From the NCBI GenBank assembly GCA_011364965.1, contig RDOB01000006.1, forward strand, positions 116,244 through 180,243: DNA of 64,000 nt, given 5' to 3'. This document shows positions 34,098 through 42,406 of the stretch, in pieces; position 1 is the stretch's first letter, and every line of letters starts with the position of its first letter. Origin of the DNA: Candidatus Heimdallarchaeota archaeon. GTDB taxonomy: Archaea > Asgardarchaeota > Heimdallarchaeia > Hodarchaeales > Hodarchaeaceae. Both the position numbers and the translations under genes were made by a program. The notes below the pieces were generated by a model that saw only the letters and a program-made list of their open reading frames with translations, was not told the origin of the DNA and ran no database searches.

Positions 34098-34780
34098 ATT
34101 TTTTCACCTGTAGGGGTTTCTATGTAAATTTTCCTTTTTTTTACTAGATCCTTTTTTATCAAAGCAAATAAATTCGTCATGTAATCGTTTCTTTCCCATA
34201 AAATAATTCCAGTTCTCTGAATATCTGGAAAAATTGCATGATCGCGTTCTAATTCTTCTTCTGCGAGTGGATAATAGGATACTGGAATGTCAAAAATATC
34301 TTTCATTTTTGCTAGTGTTCTTCTTCTCAGTCGATAGAGCTCTGTTGATCGCTCCCATGTTGGTTGATCCCATTTTTTTACAATTATCAAAATATCGATA
34401 TCACTTTCAGGGTGCCAGTTTGTTGTTGAAGAGCCAAATAGTGCAATTCCGAGTAGATTTTTATTAAAATACTGGACTAAATCTAGAATATGGTAAAATA
34501 AAAACTCCTGAATTTCTTCTCTGGGAATGTGCTTAATAGTTTCCGACACATGAAAAAGCTGGTCAACTTCCTCAATTATCGTATTAAACACGTTTCCTTT
34601 CTCTGTAAGGTGGTAGATCTTCCTTTTCCTTTCTAGTAATCCTTCTTTTGTTGCTATTTCAAGATATTTTGCTAAGGTTTTGGCATTAAAATCCTTTCTT
34701 AACTCTGAGAAAGTAAGAGGAGATGTATTTTGAAAATATCGAGTAAGATTCCAGATACGAGGAAAAATGTATTTATTCAT
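34073..34780 (-). CDS. MNT-type nucleotidyltransferase with an N-terminal winged helix
   Basis: A 235-residue protein. Residues about 18-65 (SPLTFSELRKDFNAKTLAKYLEIA, then LLERKRKIYHLTEKG) form a winged helix-turn-helix. The nucleotidyltransferase domain follows, with the GSS-x9-DID motif near residues 115-130 (FGSSTTNWHPESDIDILII). The partner HEPN gene overlaps by 25 bases. The fused DNA-binding domain suggests that the antitoxin also represses the module. A TATA box 22 bases before the ATG implies a leaderless transcript. Confidence 0.85.
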   Translation of the reverse strand: MNKYIFPRIWNLTRYFQNTSPLTFSELRKDFNAKTLAKYLEIATKEGLLERKRKIYHLTEKGNVFNTIIEEVDQLFHVSETIKHIPREEIQEFLFYHILDLVQYFNKNLLGIALFGSSTTNWHPESDIDILIIVKKWDQPTWERSTELYRLRRRTLAKMKDIFDIPVSYYPLAEEELERDHAIFPDIQRTGIILWERNDYMTNLFALIKKDLVKKRKIYIETPTGEKMWIIQDNH

Positions 34781-34801
34781 AGTGTACTATTCTATACTAA
34801 G

Positions 34802-34809
34802 TTTATAAA
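34802..34809 (-). promoter_or_regulatory. TATA box of the HEPN/MNT module
   Basis: TTTATAAA lies 22 bases before the MNT start codon on the minus strand. Transcription about 25 bases after the box would begin at or next to the ATG, giving a leaderless message, which is common in archaea. Confidence 0.55.
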
Positions 34810-34842
34810 TGTTTACATATTATAATGAATTATGCAAATTTA

Positions 34843-34878
34843 ACCCTTATTGATACCAATTTTGTAAATAAGGGTATC
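34843..34878. repeat. Nested inverted repeats upstream of the HEPN/MNT module
   Basis: ACCCTTATT (34843-34851) pairs with AATAAGGGT (34867-34875). GATACC (34852-34857) pairs with GGTATC (34873-34878), using an overlapping right arm, so only one pairing can form at a time. It lies between the Gfo/Idh stop and the module promoter. It could be the upstream gene's terminator or the operator of the wHTH antitoxin. Confidence 0.4.
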
Positions 34879-34960
34879 GTCTCCTTCGTCTAGAACAGAG
34901 AGTGATATATTTTTGAGAATTCCAGTATTTTGGATCCTTTACTTAAGATTTCAATCTTTT

Positions 34961-36088
34961 CTATCGGTTAATTCGCTTTTTGGTAGCTAGGACTGCTAAC
35001 TTTAATGTTTCCAAACCATTCATCTCATCGATCACCCGTTGATGAGTAGGATCAAGAATATACCTAATTTGGTCACGGATTAATGCTTGAACTGCCTGAG
35101 CATATACTTTAAACTTCGGATCAGGTAATTGATAATCAAACCTGAATTCATGGACGTTTTGGATGTTTTTCCACCGACCTGTCATTTTACTTGGTGTTTT
35201 ATCATTAATAGAGAGGTTACCTTCTGGACATATGGATTGAAGTATTTGACTGTTTTCCTTTGTTATATATCCCTGAATTTCAATAGATAATGGAATCCAG
35301 CCTTTAATGAGGATATCAGCAGTTTCAAATAAAATCCCGTGAACTTGCCTGTCGAGTAAATCTGGTTGATCAAATCCATGGTAATGAGATGAAAACACTC
35401 CCGAAGCATGTTTCATTGCGCAATAAACCCTATCTTCGATCGCTGTGCCTTCTCTCATTAGTCTAGTGGCCCACAAAACTTCCGAGTTACCAAACCAATA
35501 TTGATATAGGTCAAAGAAATGTACTCCGTGTTCGATAAAGATCCCTCCACTTTGAGTTGAATCCCAGAACCAATGTTTTGGGTGAAGTTTTTCATCAGCA
35601 GCATAGTTTTCAAAATAAGCTCGAATGGGTTTCCCAAACAGCTGGTTATCTATTATTTCCTTGATAATATCTACAATAGGGACATACCGTAGAATAAAAT
35701 TTACAGGAAGAATTCGATTCTTTGCTTTAGCTAGGTTCACGAGCTGATTTCCCTCTTCTATTGAGAGAGCCAGAGGTTTCTCACATAGAACGTGTTTCAT
35801 TTGTTGAAGAGCTTGGCTTGCGAAGGAAGCATGGGTGTTAGGAGGAGTTGCGATGTGCACTAGGTCAATTTCGGGATTATTAATGATCTGATCTGGATTA
35901 GAATACCACCTCACACCATAAAGATCACCTGTCTCTTTGGCAATCTTTGCATTTGTATCAGCAACTGCAATTAATTCTATATCCGAGGTTTTGCTATATG
36001 CAGTTAAACAAAATCTACCAAACCATCCACAACCAATTAATCCCATTTTTAAAGGAGTTTTCGATCGTTTTTCAGGCATATTCATCAT
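34961..36088 (-). CDS. Gfo/Idh/MocA-family oxidoreductase
   Basis: A 375-residue NAD(P)-dependent dehydrogenase. The Rossmann motif GLIGCGWFG is near residues 16-24 and the family's EKPLALSIEEG motif near 100; the C-terminal alpha/beta domain begins with a segment like FIEHGVHFFDLYQYWFG (His that contacts substrate in the family). The substrate is usually a sugar, sugar acid or inositol. The N-terminus is MMNMPEKRS; Met4 is another possible start. It is unrelated in sequence detail to the second member at 62041-63276. Stand-alone gene. Confidence 0.9.
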   Translation of the reverse strand: MMNMPEKRSKTPLKMGLIGCGWFGRFCLTAYSKTSDIELIAVADTNAKIAKETGDLYGVRWYSNPDQIINNPEIDLVHIATPPNTHASFASQALQQMKHVLCEKPLALSIEEGNQLVNLAKAKNRILPVNFILRYVPIVDIIKEIIDNQLFGKPIRAYFENYAADEKLHPKHWFWDSTQSGGIFIEHGVHFFDLYQYWFGNSEVLWATRLMREGTAIEDRVYCAMKHASGVFSSHYHGFDQPDLLDRQVHGILFETADILIKGWIPLSIEIQGYITKENSQILQSICPEGNLSINDKTPSKMTGRWKNIQNVHEFRFDYQLPDPKFKVYAQAVQALIRDQIRYILDPTHQRVIDEMNGLETLKLAVLATKKRINR

Positions 36089-36147
36089 TAATTATTTATA
36101 CAAAATCCTTTATTTAAATTAATAAAATTAGTCTGGAATTAAAATTT

Positions 36148-37437
36148 CTACATCTTCTTGGAAGGAGATGCCTTATATTTCTTTCTTGCTATCAAAATAT
36201 TTGTGATAATCCCTAAGCTTATGAATATCAGCATCAAATATATATCAGGAGATATATAGAAATTTTTCGGAGTAATTAATCCTTCAGGAACTTCCACCAA
36301 TTGCAGGTTTACGATTTGAAATTGTTCTTTAGAATTCGTTCCATAAACGAACAAGATCAAGTCTTTTGAGAGTGTTGTTGAAGAAATATTAAAAGAGAAA
36401 TAATCAGATCGAATTATTATGTCAGGATAATAAATAGAATTTGGAAATTCGTTTTTTGTAAGGATAGCAACTCGTGTTGTTTCTCTTGGAATTTTAGTAA
36501 AAATAATGATTTCATTTATATCTCCATTTTTGTGATATTTTCCTTTAAGATTACTTCCTTCTATAGGTTGATCTACATCTTGGTTAGCTTGAAGTTGGAG
36601 CAGAAATGTTCTTTCTATTAAGAAATTGCTGTCTATGCTAAACCTGATAGTAAAGGGTAATATTGTCCAAATTGAATCTTCTGGAAAAGAATATTCAAAT
36701 GTAGCATAATAGGTTCTTCTATCACTACATATAAGTGAGCATTGATATCCTTCAGTGAAAATATCAGCAAATCTTAGAAGGGAAGTCTCATTTTGTATTA
36801 TAATTTCATAATTGTGAGAAATAACATCTCTATTATTGATATTTATTAGAATTTTCCCAGTGGAAGATGTTTCATTCATTATTGCAGAGTAAGTCGCCAA
36901 AACTTCACTATTTGCATACAAAGGATACATTTTCGAAGAAACATGCGATTTGTACAAGGAGTTAAAATCTCTATAGACCCAAATCCATTCCGTCGCGGAG
37001 AAAGCTGTTTCAGAGGTCGTATTGTCGAATAATAAAATATTGAAGGTTTGAACTGAGGAAAGAAATAATGTATCATTCGTTTCATATCTCATTTGGAATG
37101 AAATGTTTATCGATTCCCCCGCTGCTAATATAAAACTCTTTAGATGGTTTTTAAAAGTTTCAATTCCTCCTAATTCTTTAATAAAGACCATAGATCCATT
37201 TATCTTTAAGTTAAAATAACAATTTTCCCCCTCATTCTGTATCTTGATGGATAATCCAATTTGCTCTCCAATAATTGCTAACTGTTTCTCTAAAGATACC
37301 TGGACTTGAACTTGGGTTTTAATCAATTTAGTGGTCTGGAGTTCTGTTTGTAAGGAGACTTTTTCTACAATTAAAGATGAAGTTACCAATGTTGCAAACA
37401 CTAGCACTAGAAAAAAACCAAACCAGTGCTTCTTCAT
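36148..37437 (-). CDS. Secreted/surface protein with C-terminal span, unknown function
   Basis: A 429-residue protein with an N-terminal signal segment (about residues 5-22), a long beta-rich extracellular region with several N-x-S/T sites, and a C-terminal span (about 400-420) followed by a Lys-rich tail (RKKYKASPSKKM). The start overlaps the upstream gene by 4 bases, so the two genes are coupled. I recognise no domain. Confidence 0.65.
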   Translation of the reverse strand: MKKHWFGFFLVLVFATLVTSSLIVEKVSLQTELQTTKLIKTQVQVQVSLEKQLAIIGEQIGLSIKIQNEGENCYFNLKINGSMVFIKELGGIETFKNHLKSFILAAGESINISFQMRYETNDTLFLSSVQTFNILLFDNTTSETAFSATEWIWVYRDFNSLYKSHVSSKMYPLYANSEVLATYSAIMNETSSTGKILININNRDVISHNYEIIIQNETSLLRFADIFTEGYQCSLICSDRRTYYATFEYSFPEDSIWTILPFTIRFSIDSNFLIERTFLLQLQANQDVDQPIEGSNLKGKYHKNGDINEIIIFTKIPRETTRVAILTKNEFPNSIYYPDIIIRSDYFSFNISSTTLSKDLILFVYGTNSKEQFQIVNLQLVEVPEGLITPKNFYISPDIYLMLIFISLGIITNILIARKKYKASPSKKM

Positions 37438-38291
37438 TTTGAATACCTTCTCCTTATTAGCAATATATTTACTAGAAATAAGCTTAATAGAGTTAAAGGA
37501 GGATCCAGAAAAGGTACAGAGTCATTTTTTATTAATTGGATGACTAGTTCATTTAATCCTTCTGTTATTTTGTATGAATGATTCGCAATCGGAAAATTAA
37601 ATCGCTCTGTAGAGGGATATGTCATCTGTTGAATTATTCCTGTTCTAGCATCATAAGCAAGATCAAAGACGTACGTTTCTAATCCAATATTATTAGAAAG
37701 GAAATTTGATGTAGTTACATGCCCTGAAACAATAGTTCCTGTTTTCCCATTTCTACCAATATTAGATAATGATCCGTTTTCTATATCGCAATTCCAAATT
37801 AATTCGCTAAACTCCAAAGGTAAATCTGCACTTGGAAGTTGATAGCTATTAAACCATAGCCTTTCTAAAGCATTGAGACCTGAATCTTCTACTCCCAATG
37901 AATTAATAATATATAGAGGCGCTATTAAAAAGTTGAAGAACGATTCATTTTTTGAATTATTCAAGATTCTTGATCCTACCTGAACTTGAATCCCTGAATA
38001 ATTCAATGCTTGATTTATGTTTACATCTAATGTTTTACTTGGAAATGTTAACCATTTCAGGGTTATAAAGTCATTTTGGGACAGCTCTAGAAAGTTAGCC
38101 CATTTCCAAATCCAATTTGTTCTATTATCTATCGTTTTGACTGTTTCGATCTTCCATCTGAATTCACTCCCCCTTTTGATACTGGAATGAAATTCGACCC
38201 CTTCAGTTAATCCTCTAGACGGTGATAAGCTCGATACACTAATTATAAAGATAGCAAAGAGTAATTTACTATGAATTTTTGCTCTCATCAA
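37434..38291 (-). CDS. Secreted/surface protein with C-terminal span, coupled to the next gene
   Basis: A 285-residue protein with an N-terminal signal segment (about residues 8-25), an extracellular region in the middle, and a C-terminal hydrophobic span (about 260-278) ending IRRRYSK. It shares its 3' end (ATGA overlap) with the gene that follows, so they probably form one surface assembly. No family recognised. Confidence 0.65.
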   Translation of the reverse strand: MMRAKIHSKLLFAIFIISVSSLSPSRGLTEGVEFHSSIKRGSEFRWKIETVKTIDNRTNWIWKWANFLELSQNDFITLKWLTFPSKTLDVNINQALNYSGIQVQVGSRILNNSKNESFFNFLIAPLYIINSLGVEDSGLNALERLWFNSYQLPSADLPLEFSELIWNCDIENGSLSNIGRNGKTGTIVSGHVTTSNFLSNNIGLETYVFDLAYDARTGIIQQMTYPSTERFNFPIANHSYKITEGLNELVIQLIKNDSVPFLDPPLTLLSLFLVNILLIRRRYSK

Positions 38292-38495
38292 TAAATTCCT
38301 CTATTTCGATAATATTCTATCCTTATCTTATCTGTAATTATACGAAAATCCAATTATAAATTACCATTATGGAATTAAATTGATAAATCAATAATTAAGA
38401 TTTAAATAAACTCTCTCTCCTCCTTCGCCATTCTTCAGATCTTTGGTAATTAAAGCTAAGCTTTTTACTTAATTTACTGATTTTCCTAATTTACA

Positions 38496-40673
38496 CTAAG
38501 ATTTTGTATCAAATTCAAAAACTATTCTACGGGATTTCAAATAATTCAATCCTAGCCATCCTAATGCTAACCCAGAAGCAACTAATACAATAATTACTAC
38601 TCCTGACTTAACAGGAGTGTTATATATTTCCGGAAAGCTAAATGTGGTGTTCAATACACCTAGTATATTATCTAAGAAAGAAATTTGCGCAAATCCAGCA
38701 ATTAGTAATGTAACAACTTTAATCAATCTACCTTGGCTCTCTGATACTCTATCTTTATATTTTAGTAGTAAATCATCCGCAGTTCTAATGATTCCTTTTT
38801 GAGATTCTTTCACCATAGCCAATTTCCTTTCAAGAGACTGAATGACTGGTTCAAGGTTGATATTCGCGATAAGTGTATTCATGAAATTCGCATGATCAAA
38901 ATATTTTAGAGTACCTTGGTCTCTTAATAACTGAATAGATTGGAGTGCGAGTAGTTCAAATTCTGTTATTTCGATAGATCTTTTCCGAATCTTATCAATC
39001 ATTTCATTAACTTTTTTCATTTGAACTCGTTCTAATGCATATTTTGCATCCTGTACTCCATGAATTAGATTGGAACGAACCGACTCTGCCATAACGTCAA
39101 AACTGATGATTAAAGTTGCGATATCATTAACTAGTTCCCCGCACGCTAGAATCTGATCTATAATCCAATTTGGGTCATCTGGCATGAAAACTGTTAAGGA
39201 GTGCCGGGATTGAACAATTAAATCAGTACAGTGTCCTCTAATTTCAGCTAGGTTCCTCCATTCCAATAATGGTTTTTGAATCCAGTCGTCTAAAGCACTT
39301 CGTCCTTCGAAAAGAGGAATAACCAATCCTTTGAATTCCTCACTCGCTTTTAAAACAGTATAATCATAAATACGAATTAATTCCCCCGTTACTGGATTTT
39401 TCAGCAAAACGTTCTTTAAAATGCTCCGAGCAAACCAAGTACGTTCGTGTTCGAATGGAACTTTGTCCATCATAAAATCTGGTAGAATCTGGCTGGTTTT
39501 CTTCCATTCATTATGGAATCTAAGCAAAAAATCTTCAATTTCTCGGCAAATTTCATCAAATCGGAAGAATTTTCGTTCTTGCCATTGGATCTCATTTGTT
39601 CCTGCTTGCGGTCCTACAAGTTGTTGAATTGTTCTTAAATCTGAAACTGTTAACGCTTCGCAATCTAGTGTGATGGCAACTGTTGCTACTCCAAAACGTC
39701 TAATATACAAATCAACCGTAAATAACACGTTATTACCTAAGAGATTAATTTGACCTTCACCTAGCATTAGATGGAGCTTATCAGCATACTCAGATCCTAT
39801 TGCAGTTTCTAAGAAATCATCTAGGGTATCAATTCCCGCTGATTGAATGGTTATATTTGAGCTGAACAATTTTTCCGAAATTATGTGACTTTTCTCCCCT
39901 GAAAATGAGTTTATTACATAATTAGAGTAATCTCCGCCAGTGTAAAAAGAGATAGACAGTACGTGACTCGAATTTTCAATTATTATCGCTGGAGTCTTCT
40001 TATCTCGAATTAATTTCAGATAATTGATATTTTGGAGAAAGGCATTCACTTCTGTTATTGTGACATCAGTACCAATTTCCTCAAGTACAGACACATGATT
40101 TTCTAAGCTTTCTACTCGTGAAGGGAATTCAACATCAAATTGGCTTGGATTTGTACGGAGCAGCGTAACCATTTCTCCGTATTCTGCCATTCCCGCTTGA
40201 TAGTGGTAATATTCAACAAGTGTCTCCTTCATAACTGATAATTGAGAATCTTCCTCCAATTCTTCTGGAAAGTTGCTTATTGCTTTTTCTCCTATTTTTG
40301 CTGCTTGAAATGCGATCTCTGACATCTTTTTTGGGTCATTTCCGACTAATGCGTTCTCAACCTCAACTGCTCGGTCATTTATCTTGGAAAGTGCTTCAAA
40401 ACCTTCAACTAGAAATCTTTCTTCTCCCTCTAGTTGTCTTATCAAATCACTAAAAAGTTGGATACTCTTCTCAAACTTTGAGTGAATAGCTCCATAATTA
40501 TAACTTTTCTCCCACTCTTCACTTGCTTCAGCGTATTGGCAAAGCCCTTGAATTACTAGTTGGTATTTATCATCTTTTTCGGATTTTTTTAATTCCTCTT
40601 GGCATAGATGAATCAAATTTTGATATTCATCTTCCATATAAGCGTCAAAAATCTCTTCGGGGATAATAATCAT
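38496..40673 (-). CDS. Large protein of unknown function with two C-terminal spans
   Basis: A 725-residue protein. Residues about 1-200 are helical and acidic, with possible coiled coils (LEGEERFLVEGFEALSKINDRAVEVENAL). Residues about 220-440 look like a mixed alpha/beta domain. The region about 540-650 is helical again, and two hydrophobic spans follow (about 653-675 and 693-715), ending in a short basic tail. Most of the protein would be cytoplasmic. I chose the ATG at 40673, after GTGA, over a GTG at 40682. I do not recognise the family; the two-span ending faintly recalls CorA but the GMN motif is absent. Confidence 0.65.
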   Translation of the reverse strand: MIIIPEEIFDAYMEDEYQNLIHLCQEELKKSEKDDKYQLVIQGLCQYAEASEEWEKSYNYGAIHSKFEKSIQLFSDLIRQLEGEERFLVEGFEALSKINDRAVEVENALVGNDPKKMSEIAFQAAKIGEKAISNFPEELEEDSQLSVMKETLVEYYHYQAGMAEYGEMVTLLRTNPSQFDVEFPSRVESLENHVSVLEEIGTDVTITEVNAFLQNINYLKLIRDKKTPAIIIENSSHVLSISFYTGGDYSNYVINSFSGEKSHIISEKLFSSNITIQSAGIDTLDDFLETAIGSEYADKLHLMLGEGQINLLGNNVLFTVDLYIRRFGVATVAITLDCEALTVSDLRTIQQLVGPQAGTNEIQWQERKFFRFDEICREIEDFLLRFHNEWKKTSQILPDFMMDKVPFEHERTWFARSILKNVLLKNPVTGELIRIYDYTVLKASEEFKGLVIPLFEGRSALDDWIQKPLLEWRNLAEIRGHCTDLIVQSRHSLTVFMPDDPNWIIDQILACGELVNDIATLIISFDVMAESVRSNLIHGVQDAKYALERVQMKKVNEMIDKIRKRSIEITEFELLALQSIQLLRDQGTLKYFDHANFMNTLIANINLEPVIQSLERKLAMVKESQKGIIRTADDLLLKYKDRVSESQGRLIKVVTLLIAGFAQISFLDNILGVLNTTFSFPEIYNTPVKSGVVIIVLVASGLALGWLGLNYLKSRRIVFEFDTKS

Positions 40674-40876
40674 GTGTTTCACATCTTGGATTCTATTGGA
40701 ATGAATATTTGTTAATAGATATAAGCTATTACCAATATTCGGTTTTGTATAGAGATAAATTGAGAACTCAATCCTTGTTTAAAATATAATCCAAATAAAA
40801 TTATTTAATTCAGTGATTCCTAATTCATTTATAGAAGAAATTCAATCCGATTTAAAGAAAGAGGGATGAGAGTTGA

Positions 40877-41368
40877 TCATTTTTTTCTTGTACGTTTTTT
40901 AGCAGATTTAAATGTCAGCTCAAGAAAATTAACTGATTCTTTAAGTTTGAATCCTAATTTTTCCTGAAATAATGTCGAGGATTCTTCGTTCGTCCCTTTA
41001 ACATCCGTAACAACCTTAGGAACTCCCTTTTCTTTATAAGCTGCGAGTAAGTGATTTACCAGCTGAGTAGCAATACCTTTTCGTCGAAATTCTTTACTAA
41101 CAGCTAGCCATTCTAAATACCCCACATCACTTATGTGCTCATATTGAGGATGCCCTAAAGCAAATCCAATTAATCTGCCATTAGTTTCAGCTACATATGC
41201 CAGCTCTATATTTTCTTGGGTTATATGAGCTACCGCCATGAGAGACCAATAGCTATAAACATATGACTTATCTGCTTTTTTTTCATCAATGAAAGCCTGT
41301 TTTCCAAGTTTGTAAACATTTATAATGTCATCAATAGTCATTTGTCTAATTTTGACATCTTGGGTCAT
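40877..41368 (-). CDS. GNAT-family N-acetyltransferase
   Basis: A 163-residue single-domain acetyltransferase. The acetyl-CoA loop is Y-L-E-W-L-A-V-S-K-E-F-R-R-K-G-I-A-T-Q-L (residues about 83-102), the usual V-x-x-x-x-R-x-x-G-I-A motif, and ends with LGFKLKESVNFLEL. The C-terminal tail is Lys/Arg-rich (FKSAKKRTRKK). Acceptor unknown. The general layout is like RimI or acetyltransferases of small amines. Confidence 0.85.
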   Translation of the reverse strand: MTQDVKIRQMTIDDIINVYKLGKQAFIDEKKADKSYVYSYWSLMAVAHITQENIELAYVAETNGRLIGFALGHPQYEHISDVGYLEWLAVSKEFRRKGIATQLVNHLLAAYKEKGVPKVVTDVKGTNEESSTLFQEKLGFKLKESVNFLELTFKSAKKRTRKK

Positions 41369-41509
41369 TATTTTCGTCTCCGATTTACTGCAAATAGTTT
41401 TAGTAATAGAGTCTTCTATTCTACCCTACTATATACTTTGAATTTTAAGAGGTTCCTTCGTTCAATTACATACATATTCTCTTTTTAAAAAATGGTTTTT
41501 TGAAAGGTT

Positions 41510-42322
41510 ATGGAAAAACAAAGGCGAAATCTTTCCCCGTCGCTCATGGAACAGATTCTACAAAATTTGATTCCTATTCTAGGAGACAAATTGGTAGCTC
41601 GGTTTCCAAAATCAATGTATATAACTCTATTTTTCATTTATTTTGGACTTACGATTCTTGTTTTCCTTTTATTCCATTTCAATTTCCTTGTATTTGCTTT
41701 ATTATGTTTTACAGTAACAGGTATCCTTTTATGGTCATATAGTTTTTCTACTCTAGTTAAAAAGATTAGGGAAACTCGTTATCCATTTTTTGATTCTGAA
41801 GCAGTTAATATCCACTGCAATTTCTATGAATTGTTGGTTAAGAACCATTCTCTTGTATTTTCAACAGTATTTTGTCTATTAGGAATATCTTATTTTGTAG
41901 CTTTTGATCTTGTTTCTACGAGTCAAGTTATATTTAATGTCACAAATCAAATTCCTATTCTACAGATTATTTTCTACTTCTATGTCTTTCTTTTGACATT
42001 TGATGTTTCATTTCGTGTTATCACTACGTTGAATGGAGTATTAGCTACTTTCTATCGTAATTTCCTTTATCAACAACACTTGAAAAAAGAAGTAAAAAAT
42101 ACTAAATCTATATTACCTTATATTGAGTTATCAACAAAATTTGATAAAGGCATTTATGCCTTATTTATCTATTTGATATTCTGGTTTCCCATTGCTTTTA
42201 TCTTAGAGGATCTATTATTAATATTACTATTTATTATTGGATTATTTTTTGGTTATTTCGTGTTTCTGATGAATCAAGCTTATGTTAGACGACTTAAAAT
42301 AAAAGCTAAAAAGGAATTCTAG
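41510..42322 (+). CDS. Multi-span membrane protein, unknown function
   Basis: A 270-residue protein with about six hydrophobic segments: two near residues 38-80, two near 120-175, and a pair near 215-255, separated by short basic loops. I recognise no motif. It may have a paired-helix repeat architecture but the sequence does not establish this. Stand-alone, converging with the GH20 gene. Confidence 0.65.
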   Translation: MEKQRRNLSPSLMEQILQNLIPILGDKLVARFPKSMYITLFFIYFGLTILVFLLFHFNFLVFALLCFTVTGILLWSYSFSTLVKKIRETRYPFFDSEAVNIHCNFYELLVKNHSLVFSTVFCLLGISYFVAFDLVSTSQVIFNVTNQIPILQIIFYFYVFLLTFDVSFRVITTLNGVLATFYRNFLYQQHLKKEVKNTKSILPYIELSTKFDKGIYALFIYLIFWFPIAFILEDLLLILLFIIGLFFGYFVFLMNQAYVRRLKIKAKKEF

Positions 42323-42406
42323 AACAGCTGGACTACTGGCGTTCTTCAGTAAGAGATTATCATCTTAGCATTTATGAAGAAAATTGGAAAAATACTGAAT
42401 TTAATT

